A stretch of DNA of 64,000 nucleotides. It comes from SXOA01 sp051004015 (lineage in GTDB: Bacteria; Planctomycetota; Planctomycetia; Pirellulales; Pirellulaceae). Positions 32,440-41,500 of the stretch are shown here, piece after piece. A program made the position numbers and the translations under genes. Each line of letters begins with the position of its first letter. Positions within the stretch are counted from its first letter, which is position 1. The stretch is taken from assembly GCA_051004015.1 (NCBI GenBank), contig JBPCKT010000114.1, positions 77,637 through 141,636 on the forward strand. Reading direction: 5' to 3'. The notes under the pieces are model-generated. The model did not search any database. It worked only from the letters and a program-made list of their open reading frames with translations, and had not been told where the DNA came from.

Positions 32440-33462
32440 CTACTCCGGGATCGAAGCCGGCAGGTTGTCGCGCATTCCCGACAAGCGCATCCAAACTCCT
32501 TCCCGCGTTGCATAGTTGTACTGGATATTTTCGCTGACGGCCTTCACGGCGCCATCTCCCATCACGAACTGCACGATGTTCGGATGCTCCGAGCCAAACT
32601 TGTACCAGTAGTATTTGCTGGCCTGGAGGCCGCTGCCGGGAACGTTGTTTGGCGCCTCGGGGTTTATTCCCCAGTAAGTCGGCAAAATGCCCGTGCCCGC
32701 CCAGGAATGGCTGAACTTGGCGGTCCCAAATTGGCCAATCTTGCCGCCGGTGTTTTCGCCAAAGAGGATGGTATTGCTGGTGCCGTCCGTAAGCGCTCCG
32801 AGATTGTTCTTGCCGCGGCGGACGAAGGGCCCCTCATAGAGAGCCCATCCACTAATGTCGCCAAGCCGTCCAGCATTGCCGAGGTAGTTGGTGCGTCCTA
32901 ATGCGGTATTGGTCGGGGTCGCCCAATAATACAATGTCAGCCCTGCCGAATGCACGGTCATGGAAGCCGTCACACCCGTGTTGCCGGAATAAGGGTTCGT
33001 CGACGGGCAGACCAGACTGGGCAAATTGTAGGCGGCATTAGTAAAGACCAAGGGGCGTGTGTACCACCGATTGTCGGGAAGCCCGACATCAAAGGTCATA
33101 TCGGTCATCCTCGCGCGAATAATATCCTGTTCCATGAACGGCAGAAGATGCATGAACAGGCCGCTGTACTGCCTTTGAGGGTTTGATCCCAACTGGTGGG
33201 TATTCCTGTCTAGGTCGGTATCCAATGCCCCCAAGTAGCCAGGCGGCAGGACGCGCATGGTGTCGTGATGGGTATGGGCGGCGATGCCGATTTGCTTCAA
33301 ATTGTTCTGGCACTGCGACCGCCGAGCAGCTTCGCGGGCGAACTGAACCGCGGGCAGGAGGAGAGCGACCAAGACTCCGATGATCGCAATGACCACCAGT
33401 AGCTCGACCAGGGTGAACCCCAGCCTGCGCCCGCCCACGTTGCGAACCAAATGGCTCTTCAT
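32440..33462 (-). CDS. DUF1559 prepilin-like protein 1
   Basis: 340 residues from ATG 33462 (GGAG upstream). N-terminal type IV prepilin/pseudopilin motif LGFTLVELLVVIAIIGVLVA after a short basic leader, cleavable by prepilin peptidase at G^F. DUF1559 body: LLPAVQFAREAARRSQCQNN, NNLKQIGIAAHTHHDTMRVL, PPGYLG, and the C-terminal EHPNIVQFVMGDGAVKAVSE, ending LSGMRDNLPAS. These proteins are hugely expanded in planctomycetes and thought to be surface or pseudopilus components; function unproven. Paralogue of the next gene upstream. Confidence 0.92.
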   Translation of the reverse strand: MKSHLVRNVGGRRLGFTLVELLVVIAIIGVLVALLLPAVQFAREAARRSQCQNNLKQIGIAAHTHHDTMRVLPPGYLGALDTDLDRNTHQLGSNPQRQYSGLFMHLLPFMEQDIIRARMTDMTFDVGLPDNRWYTRPLVFTNAAYNLPSLVCPSTNPYSGNTGVTASMTVHSAGLTLYYWATPTNTALGRTNYLGNAGRLGDISGWALYEGPFVRRGKNNLGALTDGTSNTILFGENTGGKIGQFGTAKFSHSWAGTGILPTYWGINPEAPNNVPGSGLQASKYYWYKFGSEHPNIVQFVMGDGAVKAVSENIQYNYATREGVWMRLSGMRDNLPASIPE

Positions 33463-33977
33463 TTGAAAACTCCACAAGGAAACGAACAAAAATGATTAAG
33501 AACTAACAATTGCCAATCTGTTCCCGTTTCACTCCAACTCCCCCGGATTGTAACCGGCGCAAATATTTTTTCAAGCATTTTCAACCGGAAGTTCGCGGAA
33601 TTTTCGACTTTTTCGGTCCCCATTCGGCAAGAATTTTCGTAAGACGACAACAAATCCGCCCCCGCAATACGCCTGATGCTTGCGTCTGCCTGCTTATTGG
33701 GCGATTTCCAGCGAGTTCTGCTCTGCACTTTAGCACCGTCGTCCCTTATCACCGGCCTAACCACCGCGGTTGAAACCTAGAGCAACCAGCGTTCCAAATT
33801 CCATGCGTTAAGCCCCTCACGACGCCCAAATCACTTCTTTGGGGCGAGTAGCTCTCGCCGCGTGTGTGGCGAGAAAACTCCCATCCTCGGGCACTGGCAA
33901 AGTTTGGGTTTGGCGCGGCCCAGACCGCACGTCGCCAAGGCAAGTGACGAACGCCAAGCCTGTCTACTGGTTCGCGA
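33463..33977. other. intergenic region between DUF1559 paralogues
   Basis: 515 bp with no believable gene. It is AT-rich at 33490-33660. The segment 33779-33826 (CAACCAGCGTTCCAAATTCC, ATGCGTTAAGCCC) resembles 35261-35305 around the kinase start codon, which looks like the remnant of a duplication that created the two DUF1559 copies. The ATG there is followed at once by a stop. Confidence 0.5.
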
Positions 33978-34988
33978 CTACGGCAACGACGCCGGCAGGT
34001 TGTCGCGCATACCCGACAAGCGGAAGTACGTCTCCCGGTCGATGTTCTCGCTGAGGGCCTTCACGGCACCGTCAGCCATCGTGAAATGCACGACGTGGGG
34101 ATGCTCGGATCCATACTTGTACCAGAAGTATTTGCTGGCCAGGATTCCGTCGCCAGGGAATGAAGTGGCTGGCACGGTGTTGATTCCCCATGCCGTGGGT
34201 AGCACGCCCGACCCCATCCAGGAATGGCCGTATTTGAGACCAAATTGGCTCTGTCTGCCGCCAGTGGTTTCGCCAAAAAGCAAGGTATTGCTCGCGCCGT
34301 CGGTCATTGCGGCCAAACTGTTCTTGCTGCGGCGAGTGAAAGGACCCACCTTGAGATGGAAGCCAGGCAGGTCGCCAAGCACTCCCGCGTTACCGAGGTA
34401 GTTTGTGCGTCCCAAAGCACTATTGGTCGGTGTCGACCAATAATACAAAATCAAGGTGCCCGACGTGGGACCTGACAAGTACGGATTGATGGCAGCCGAA
34501 ACGCCGGTATTGCCGGAATAGGGGTCCGTCGAGGGGCAGACCAGGAGGGGCAGGTTGTAGGTGGTGTTACTGAAGGTCAAAGGGGGCGAGTACCAGTAGT
34601 TATCGAGTTCGTCGAGGTCAAAGGAAAGATCGGTCATTTTCGCGCGAATCTGATTCTGATCCATGAACGGCAGGAGGTGCGGAAATAAACCATTCCACTG
34701 CGCTGCTTTGTTGCCCAGATGATGGGTATCCCGGAGCGGGTCGGAATCCAGGGAACCAAGATAACCGGGTGGCAGAGCTCGCATGATGTCGTGATGGGTA
34801 TGGGCCGCGAGGCCCACCTGTTTCAAGTTGTTCTGGCACTGTGCTCGGCGGCCGGCTTCGCGGGCGAATTGAACCGCGGGCAGGAGGAGTGCGACCAAGA
34901 CTCCGATGATCGCAATTACCATTAGCAGCTCGACGATCGTGAACCCCAGCCTGCGTCCGCCAACGGCGTGAACCAGGGGGCTCGTCAT
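33978..34988 (-). CDS. DUF1559 prepilin-like protein 2
   Basis: 336 residues from ATG 34988 (GCGGAG upstream). Same architecture as protein 1: prepilin motif LGFTIVELLMVIAIIGVLVA, LLPAVQFAREAGRRAQCQNN, C-terminal EHPHVVHFTMADGAVKALSE and LSGMRDNLPASLP. The two share long identical stretches over the N-terminal 70 and C-terminal 60 residues and diverge in the middle, consistent with tandem duplication. Divergent from the kinase gene. Confidence 0.92.
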   Translation of the reverse strand: MTSPLVHAVGGRRLGFTIVELLMVIAIIGVLVALLLPAVQFAREAGRRAQCQNNLKQVGLAAHTHHDIMRALPPGYLGSLDSDPLRDTHHLGNKAAQWNGLFPHLLPFMDQNQIRAKMTDLSFDLDELDNYWYSPPLTFSNTTYNLPLLVCPSTDPYSGNTGVSAAINPYLSGPTSGTLILYYWSTPTNSALGRTNYLGNAGVLGDLPGFHLKVGPFTRRSKNSLAAMTDGASNTLLFGETTGGRQSQFGLKYGHSWMGSGVLPTAWGINTVPATSFPGDGILASKYFWYKYGSEHPHVVHFTMADGAVKALSENIDRETYFRLSGMRDNLPASLP

Positions 34989-35281
34989 ATCGAAACTCCG
35001 CAAAAAAACAATGGAATTAATCAAAACTTGAATTGCGCTCTACTCTGGGACCAGCGGCAGCCCGTCAAGATTGTAACCGCCAGGCCCTTGGGATTCACGT
35101 TTTCCGGCACGTGGAAGCCAAGAAATATCTCTAGGCAGCATCCGCGGGCCGGCTGATAATCTTGCCTGCCGCCTGGTTGGACGACAAAGCGAAGTTTCCG
35201 TTAGACTAGGGAGCATCGACTTCCGCCTGGTAGCCCAAACCGCCATCCACGGAACCTTCAGCAACCAGTGTTCCATTTTCC

Positions 35282-36820
35282 ATGAGCCAAGCCCTTCCTG
35301 TCGCACAAACCGTACTTCCCGAGCCGGACCTGTCCGGGCGGCGGTTAGGTGATTACCAGTTGTTACGACGACTGGGACGGGGCGGAATGGCGGAAGTCTA
35401 TTTAGCCGAGCAGCTCTCGCTACGCCGGCAGGTGGCTTTCAAAGTGCTGAGGAGCAACCTGGCTTTGGACGCCGCCTACGTGCGTCGGTTCCACAACGAG
35501 GCCCAGGCTGCCGCCAAGCTCGTACACGCCAACATCGTGCAGATCCACGAGGTCGGCTGCATCGATGGCACCCATTTCATCGCTCAGGAATACGTCGCCG
35601 GGCAAAATCTCAAGCAGGTGCTGGTCCGGCGCGGCAGCGGCCTGGAAGCCGCCCCAGCCGCGAATATCATCCGCCAGGTCGCCGCGGCGCTTCACAAAGC
35701 GGCCGAGCAGAAGATCATTCATCGCGACATCAAACCCGAAAACATCATGCTGGCCCCGACGGGCGAGGTGAAGGTCGCGGACTTCGGCCTGGCCCGCGTC
35801 GTCCGGGAAGGGGAGGCTCTGAACCTGACGGAAATCGGCATCACCATGGGGACGCCCCTGTACATGAGCCCCGAACAGGTGGAAGGCAAGGAGGTCGACC
35901 CGCGGAGCGACATTTACTCCTTGGGCGTCACTGCTTATCAGATGCTCGCGGGACGCCCGCCGTTCGACGGCGAGACGGCGTTGGCCATCGCGGTGCAGCA
36001 CCTTCGCAACGAGCCTCTCCGCCTGGAGACTCTGCGGCCGGACATTCCCAGCGGACTGTGCCGGGTCGTCCACAAGATGCTGGCCAAGAGTCCGCAGGAC
36101 CGATTTCAAAAGCCGGCGGATGTGCTCAAGGAGCTGCGCACGCTCACCATCAGTGGCCTGGGGGACGAATGGCAGCATGACTTGGCCGGCTGGTCGACCA
36201 CCGAGATGGTGACCAACGGGGAAGGCAGGACGGAGGCGACGCAAATGCTCGCTACCGTGCTTGTGGAACAAAAGAAGTTGAGTGCCCAGCGTGCCCGCTG
36301 GGGGCTGGCGGCACTCTGCATGTTTTTGGCATTATCACTGGGTTTGGTGGCAGCATATCTCTCGAGTCCCCAGCCCCTGCTTACGGCGGCGCAACCTAGG
36401 ACGGTCAAAGTACCCAAACTGGAAAACGCCGAGCAGCAATATTTGCACGCCTTCTTCACGCCTTCCGAAGAAGCCTGGAAGGCAGTGGCTGAATACTTTC
36501 CTGCGGACATCATGGAGAATCAACTCTGGACCCGCTGGGCGAGTCGCGGCTTGGGAGAATACTATCTGAACCGCGGTGAACTTGAGAACGCGCTTATGAC
36601 CTACCAAGGGCTTTCCTCTCTCGAGGAAACGGCCCAAGTATTCCGTGCGGCGGGAGTGGCGGGGGAAGCCGTCGTCTATGACCGCATGAACCAACCCGAA
36701 GAAGTGCGCCGTCGGCTGCCACGAATAATGTCTCAGGAGCAGCAAAAGCTGTTGGATGACTTTCTGAAGGGAGAAGCTGACAGGTTGAAGATAAAATACG
36801 ATCCTGAAAAGAACAAATAG
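35282..36820 (+). CDS. membrane Ser/Thr protein kinase with extracytoplasmic TPR-like tail
   Basis: 512 residues from ATG 35282. Kinase domain about 22-290: LGRGGMAEVYLAEQ (P-loop), VAFKVL (Lys), IIHRDIKPENIML (catalytic loop), VADFGLAR, MGTPLYMSPEQVEGK and SDIYSLGVTAYQMLAGRPPF, all intact. A membrane helix at about 340-360 (LAALCMFLALSLGLVAAYL) leads to a C-terminal domain of helical repeats (GEYYLNRGELENALMTYQGL). A bacterial Hanks-type (Pkn) kinase of the planctomycete-expanded family. Substrate unknown; divergent from the DUF1559 genes with 293 bp between. Confidence 0.92.
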   Translation: MSQALPVAQTVLPEPDLSGRRLGDYQLLRRLGRGGMAEVYLAEQLSLRRQVAFKVLRSNLALDAAYVRRFHNEAQAAAKLVHANIVQIHEVGCIDGTHFIAQEYVAGQNLKQVLVRRGSGLEAAPAANIIRQVAAALHKAAEQKIIHRDIKPENIMLAPTGEVKVADFGLARVVREGEALNLTEIGITMGTPLYMSPEQVEGKEVDPRSDIYSLGVTAYQMLAGRPPFDGETALAIAVQHLRNEPLRLETLRPDIPSGLCRVVHKMLAKSPQDRFQKPADVLKELRTLTISGLGDEWQHDLAGWSTTEMVTNGEGRTEATQMLATVLVEQKKLSAQRARWGLAALCMFLALSLGLVAAYLSSPQPLLTAAQPRTVKVPKLENAEQQYLHAFFTPSEEAWKAVAEYFPADIMENQLWTRWASRGLGEYYLNRGELENALMTYQGLSSLEETAQVFRAAGVAGEAVVYDRMNQPEEVRRRLPRIMSQEQQKLLDDFLKGEADRLKIKYDPEKNK

Positions 36821-36858
36821 ACCGCAATCGGCCGGTCACCCGCGAACCTCTTCCCGTG

Positions 36859-36887
36859 TTGACAAGTCCCTATTCCAGTGGCAACAT
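36859..36887 (+). promoter_or_regulatory. candidate sigma-70 promoter of tRNA-Glu
   Basis: Perfect -35 TTGACA (36859-36864), 17-bp spacer, then CAACAT (3/6 match to TATAAT) at 36882-36887, ending 10 bp before the tRNA. Confidence 0.5.
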
Positions 36888-36897
36888 TAAAGAAGAC

Positions 36898-36970
36898 GTC
36901 CCCATCGTCTAGTGGCCCAGGACCCCGGGTTCTCAGTCCGGTAACAGGGGTTCAAATCCCCTTGGGGATA
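36898..36970 (+). tRNA. tRNA-Glu (CTC anticodon)
   Basis: 73 nt. Acceptor GTCCCCA/TGGGGAT (7 bp) with discriminator A; no encoded CCA. The anticodon arm CCGGG-TTCTCAG-TCCGG gives anticodon CTC. The T arm is AGGGG-TTCAAAT-CCCCT. It matches bacterial tRNA-Glu closely (GTCTAGTGGCCCAGGA in the D arm). Terminator follows 10 nt downstream. Confidence 0.95.
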
Positions 36971-36980
36971 CTTGCATGCC

Positions 36981-37007
36981 AACCCTGCCAACCGGCAGGG
37001 TTTTTTT
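36981..37007 (+). terminator. intrinsic terminator after tRNA-Glu
   Basis: AACCCTGCC, loop AACC, GGCAGGGTT followed by a run of T (37001-37007). Confidence 0.9.
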
Positions 37008-37036
37008 ATGCCCGCCGCAAGCAGTAGGGCAGGCTG

Positions 37037-37195
37037 ATGTGGCAGTTTTCGCTGCGGACGATGCTGATTGCCGTGACTGCGCTCGCGTTCTGGCTTGGGC
37101 TCTTGGTGGCCTATCCTTGTTTCGCTTTGATCGTCCTGCTGGTCGTCATGATGGTGCTCTTTGTGCCGAGTCAAGGCGAATTCATGGAACATTAA
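37037..37195 (+). CDS. small membrane protein with planctomycete FSLRTM motif
   Basis: 52 residues from ATG 37037. Begins MWQFSLRTMLIAVTALAFWL, followed by a second hydrophobic stretch (CFALIVLLVVMMVLFV) and an acidic tail. The same (S/Q)FSLRTM(L/F)I-VTA motif opens the Hint-domain protein at 20603. The ribosome site is weak (AGGC), so translation is not certain. Confidence 0.55.
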   Translation: MWQFSLRTMLIAVTALAFWLGLLVAYPCFALIVLLVVMMVLFVPSQGEFMEH

Positions 37196-37358
37196 GCGAA
37201 CAAAATACATCCGCCGTCTGGCAATAGCAGGAATTGGCCAATTCCGTCTGTGGACAGCGGGCGGGGGGAACTGTAAACTGGTGAGCTTTCCCTGGTTACG
37301 TCCCCCCTCCTGTTCTCACCGCCCCAGTCGTTTTGGTTTAGAAAGCCCCGGAGCCCCG

Positions 37359-37562
37359 ATGGTTAAACTTATTGTCCGCGATAAGGAAAGCATTCAGGAG
37401 GCGGTTCGCCGTTTCCGCAAGCTCGTCGAGCGCAGCGGCATCAAGAAAGAGATGCGCCGCCGCGAGTACTATGAAAAGCCCAGCGAAATCAAGCGCCGCG
37501 CCCGTCTCCGTGCCGAACGCCGCGCCAAGCGCCCGCCCATGCCCGCCCGCCCGGTGCTGTAG
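37359..37562 (+). CDS. rpsU: 30S ribosomal protein S21
   Basis: 67 residues from ATG 37359 (CGGAG upstream). Typical S21: VKLIVRDKESIQEAVRRFRK, LVERSGIKKEMRRREYYEKP, then the basic tail ERRAKRPPMPARPVL. Binds near the anti-SD end of 16S rRNA on the 30S platform. Confidence 0.95.
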   Translation: MVKLIVRDKESIQEAVRRFRKLVERSGIKKEMRRREYYEKPSEIKRRARLRAERRAKRPPMPARPVL

Positions 37563-37748
37563 TTCGATTACAGCCCGCTACAACGGCATCTTTCTTCGAT
37601 TGCTATCATGAGTTCCGCGCTTTTTTTATGCGCCTACACCGTTGGTTCGCTCTAGGTGGTCTCTGGGTGGCAAGTTTAGAATGGCTGAAGTCGGCAGGAT
37701 GGGCTGGGAAGCCCTGCTCTTTTTTCTCTGCGAAGGATCGGTACGGCT

Positions 37749-40700
37749 ATGGTCAAGCGGGTTACGACCAAAGTGTTTGAAGAAGTGGAGACGGAGGACG
37801 AGGGTGAAGCAGCCGCTTTGCCGACGAGGCGCCGCACTTCACGGAAGGGCTGGTTCATCTGGCGGGCTGGACTGCTGCTTGCGATTCTGGCGGTGCTGAC
37901 GTGGTTCGCACCGACCATCATTTCCACGACGGGATTGTGGAAGCCTCTGCTGGGCAAATTCGTGCCGCCCTTTGCCGGCCGCGTTGATGCCGGCTCGCTG
38001 TCGCTCGGCTGGCTGTCGCCGATTGTGGTGAAGGACCTCGTTGTGCGAGACGAAGCCGGCGAAGTACTCGCGCAAATCGGAGTCTTGCGGAGTGAAAAGA
38101 CGCTGCTCAGCCTGGCGCAGAATCAAAGTGACTTGGGGAAGTTCACCGTTGATGAGCCGCGGGGGCGCATTGAGCTCCGCGACGATGGCAGCAATGTCGA
38201 AGACCTGATTGCCCAGTTCATCAAGGAGTTTCCTCCGCAGGATGCGAAATCAACCGCGGCGATTCCGTCCTTCTCACTCGCGCTCACTCGCGGAACCATT
38301 CAGCTTGAGGACTTGGTTGCCGGCCAGCGCTGGGAAATCGCCGGCGTGCAACTGGACGCCGACTTTCCCAAGGCTCAGGGACCGCGCACCGCCAAATTGT
38401 CCGCGGTCGTCAAACACTTGCCGGGTGCTGTCGGAAAGGCGGCCATCGGCAAGAACCCGCCAGCGGAAATTGGGTCTGGTGAAATCGCCGCGGACTTGAG
38501 CTGGCAACCAGCGCCCCCTGCCGATGGAAGACCGGAAGGATTGGGGGCCGGTAAACTTACTTGCGAGCTCAAATCGCTCCCGACCGAAATCACGCAAGGA
38601 GCACTCCGCCGCTTTGTAAGCGATATCCGTCCGGCTGGAGCTATGACGGGTTCCCTAGTCTATGAGTGGAAGGATGATGCAGCGGCTCAGCGGCTGGAGA
38701 TCGTCAAACTCGCTTCGCCGCAGCTCACCGTCGCATCGCCAGCCTTTCTTGGAACTGATAAGCCTTCGTTCCGGCTCACAAGTGCCAGCGGCGGGATCGA
38801 AATCGCCGGCCAGCGGCTGCTACTGGACCAGTTGCAAATTCAAACCGATGTGGCGGCGCTGACGGCCAGTATCGCCGCGGATGCGCCCACGCTGGACCTG
38901 GCGGGCCTCCTGTCGGCGGTACAATCGGCCAAGAAGGACGATGGATTGGAGGTCTCCGGCGAAATCGACCTCGCGGCATTGGCCCAGCGACTGCCGCAAA
39001 CGCTGCGGCTGAGGCAGGATACGCGTCTCATGGAGGGGCTGCTAGATTTCAGTCTGAAGAGCGGCCTGTCGCAGCAGGGCGAGCGAATCTGGGAGGCGGC
39101 TGCGAACACCACCCGCATCATCGCGGAAACCGCGGGGCGGAGAGTCGCTTGGGACCAGCCGGTGGAATTCGCCGCCACCGCGCGGCACACCAAGACCGGC
39201 ATCGTGATCGACCGGTTGACCGGCAAAGCGAGCTTCGCCACCCTCGAAGGGGAAGGAACGCTGGAGGCCGGCAAGCTGACGGCCGCTGCCGACCTCGACA
39301 AGCTCGTGGCCGAGTTGGGACAGTTCGTCGATTGGACCGGCATCGAGCTGGCGGGCAAACTCTCCAGCGAGGTGCAATGGCAGCGCGGCCCCGCCAGCGC
39401 CTTCACGGCTGTGGCCGATGCCAGCGTGCAGGATTTCCAGCTCGCCGCGCCAGGCCTGTTGCCCTGGAAAGAACAAAACCTGCAGCTCCATGCCGAGGCG
39501 AAGGGAATAGCCGACACGGCGAGTGTCAAGCAAATCACCCAGGCGGATTTCCGCGTCATCTCCGGCAGCGACAAGCTCTTTGCAGAGCTGCAAAAACCGG
39601 TAAGCGACGTTTCCATGACCGGCTCTTGGCCCATCGCCTACACGCTCGACGGTAACCTCGCTTCCTGGCTGCCGCGGCTGCAAAGTTTTGTGCCCCTGGC
39701 GGGTTGGCAGATTTCCGGCGGCATTGCGGCGGAAGGTTCGGGAGAATTCTCGACAACGCGAGTCGCCATCGCGCCGACGAAGGTCACGCTCACGCAGTTC
39801 ATCGCGGCCAGCCAGCAGCTTTACATTCGCGAGCCCAAGGTCGTCCTCGAAACCGCCGGCACGCTCGACCTCGAAAAACGGACCTTCACTTCCCAGAGCA
39901 CGACCTTCGCTTCCTCCGCGGTTGCCTTCCGGGCGGACGACCTGAAAGCAAACTTCGGCAGCGACGGAACATCGCTGGCCGGGCATGTGGAGTATCGGGC
40001 CAAACTCGACGTGCTCTCCTCCTGGCTCGGTGCTCCGCAATATCCGCGAACCTGGCAGCTCGGCGGCGATGTCGGCGGCGGCGCGGACGCGGCGATGGAA
40101 AACGGCATCATGCAGGCGAATTTCACGACCGAAATTGAGAACCTTTCGTATTCGACGCGCGCCGCTCGGGGCGCTCCCGCTGGAGTAGCCGTCACTCCCG
40201 CGGCTGCCGCTTCCCCCTGGCAACTCGGTTGGAGCGAACCCAAGGTCACGCTCTCCGGTGATGGCTCGTTCGACCCGAAGAAAGACCGGCTGGAGCTGCG
40301 CTCGGCCCGGCTCGATTCCGCTGCGCTGGCCTTGGCCGCGGCAGGTAGCGTGGAACAAGTCTCCAGTCAGTGCCTGACCGCCCTGGCAGGCGAAATCAAC
40401 TACGACATGGCCGGCATCACCCAAAAGCTGCGGCCCATTCTGGGCAACACCCTGACCATCACCGGCAAGGAGCAGCGGAAGTTCTCGCTGGAAGGGCCGC
40501 TCTTCGAGGTCGCCGCGAAATCGACCGATCCCGCTCCCGCGCCGGAAATCTCCGCACTCGGCAAGGCGCTCCAGGTCAAACTCATCCCCGACGAGCTCAC
40601 CGCTTCCGCCGGCATCGGCTGGGATGCGGCAGAATATTACGGCCTGACTGCCGGTCCCTCGAGCATCGAGACACGGCTGGACAAGGGGGTCGTCTCGATG

Positions 40701-41492
40701 CTGCCGCTCGACGTGCCGATTTCCGAAGGGAAGCTCACTGCCGCTCCGCGGATTTACCTGAATGAGACAGGCATCCCGATCGTCATCGACAAAGGTCCGC
40801 TGCTGGAAAGCGTCCGCCTCTCTCCCGAGCTCTGCCGCGGCTGGCTGCGGTATGTGCAGCCGACGATTGCGGACGCCACGCGGGCGGAAGGCAAATTCTC
40901 CGTAGCTATCGAGCAGGCCCAGGTGCCGCTGCTTGCGCCTCGCTCGGCGGCAGTGAAAAGCACGCTCACCATCCAGGGCGGGCAAGTCGGCCCCGGCCCG
41001 CTGGCCCAGCAATACCTGGGGGCGGTGCAAAAGGTCCTGGCGGTGATCAAGCCAGCGGGAGGCGGACTGCTCGACTCGAACAAGGGCTGGATCATCTTTC
41101 CCGAGCAGCAGGTCCCCGTGGTGGTGCAGGACCAGCGGGTCTATCATCAGGGAATGATCATGCAAATCGGCAACGTGCAGGTCAGCACCCAAGGGAGCGT
41201 CGGCCTGGACGACTCGCTGCAAATGGTCCTGAGCATCCCCGTCCAAGACGCCTGGCTCCGCGACGCGAAAGCCGGCGCACTGAAGGGCAAAACCATCCAC
41301 ATCCCCATCCGCGGCACCGTCTCCGCCCCGCAGCCGGACATCGGGGCCGTCCTCAGCGACCTCACCAAACAAATCCTCGGCGGCTCCGTCAAGGACCTCT
41401 TCCAAGGGGAGCTGAACAAGGGGAAGGGCCTGCTCGACAAGGAAGCGGGTAAAATGCTCGAGGGCCTCTTCAAGCCGAAGCCCAAGCCGTAA
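37749..41492 (+). CDS. very large AsmA-like membrane-anchored protein
   Basis: 1247 residues from ATG 37749. Cytosolic start of about 33 residues, one membrane helix (about 38-58, AGLLLAILAVLTWFAPTIIS), then a long beta-rich periplasmic part. Opening motif FAGRVDAGSLSLGWLSPIVV and KDLVVRDEAGEVLAQI is the AsmA/TamB/DUF748 N-terminal pattern. The C-terminal part (GPLAQQYLGAVQKVLAVIKP, KGKTIHIPIRGTVSAPQPDI) fits the AsmA_2-like end. Such 'bridge-like' proteins are implicated in lipid transfer between membranes in other bacteria; the role here is inference. Overlaps no real gene; the long antisense frame 39042-41504 is a shadow. Confidence 0.82.
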   Translation: MVKRVTTKVFEEVETEDEGEAAALPTRRRTSRKGWFIWRAGLLLAILAVLTWFAPTIISTTGLWKPLLGKFVPPFAGRVDAGSLSLGWLSPIVVKDLVVRDEAGEVLAQIGVLRSEKTLLSLAQNQSDLGKFTVDEPRGRIELRDDGSNVEDLIAQFIKEFPPQDAKSTAAIPSFSLALTRGTIQLEDLVAGQRWEIAGVQLDADFPKAQGPRTAKLSAVVKHLPGAVGKAAIGKNPPAEIGSGEIAADLSWQPAPPADGRPEGLGAGKLTCELKSLPTEITQGALRRFVSDIRPAGAMTGSLVYEWKDDAAAQRLEIVKLASPQLTVASPAFLGTDKPSFRLTSASGGIEIAGQRLLLDQLQIQTDVAALTASIAADAPTLDLAGLLSAVQSAKKDDGLEVSGEIDLAALAQRLPQTLRLRQDTRLMEGLLDFSLKSGLSQQGERIWEAAANTTRIIAETAGRRVAWDQPVEFAATARHTKTGIVIDRLTGKASFATLEGEGTLEAGKLTAAADLDKLVAELGQFVDWTGIELAGKLSSEVQWQRGPASAFTAVADASVQDFQLAAPGLLPWKEQNLQLHAEAKGIADTASVKQITQADFRVISGSDKLFAELQKPVSDVSMTGSWPIAYTLDGNLASWLPRLQSFVPLAGWQISGGIAAEGSGEFSTTRVAIAPTKVTLTQFIAASQQLYIREPKVVLETAGTLDLEKRTFTSQSTTFASSAVAFRADDLKANFGSDGTSLAGHVEYRAKLDVLSSWLGAPQYPRTWQLGGDVGGGADAAMENGIMQANFTTEIENLSYSTRAARGAPAGVAVTPAAAASPWQLGWSEPKVTLSGDGSFDPKKDRLELRSARLDSAALALAAAGSVEQVSSQCLTALAGEINYDMAGITQKLRPILGNTLTITGKEQRKFSLEGPLFEVAAKSTDPAPAPEISALGKALQVKLIPDELTASAGIGWDAAEYYGLTAGPSSIETRLDKGVVSMLPLDVPISEGKLTAAPRIYLNETGIPIVIDKGPLLESVRLSPELCRGWLRYVQPTIADATRAEGKFSVAIEQAQVPLLAPRSAAVKSTLTIQGGQVGPGPLAQQYLGAVQKVLAVIKPAGGGLLDSNKGWIIFPEQQVPVVVQDQRVYHQGMIMQIGNVQVSTQGSVGLDDSLQMVLSIPVQDAWLRDAKAGALKGKTIHIPIRGTVSAPQPDIGAVLSDLTKQILGGSVKDLFQGELNKGKGLLDKEAGKMLEGLFKPKPKP

Positions 41493-41500
41493 CCGTACCC

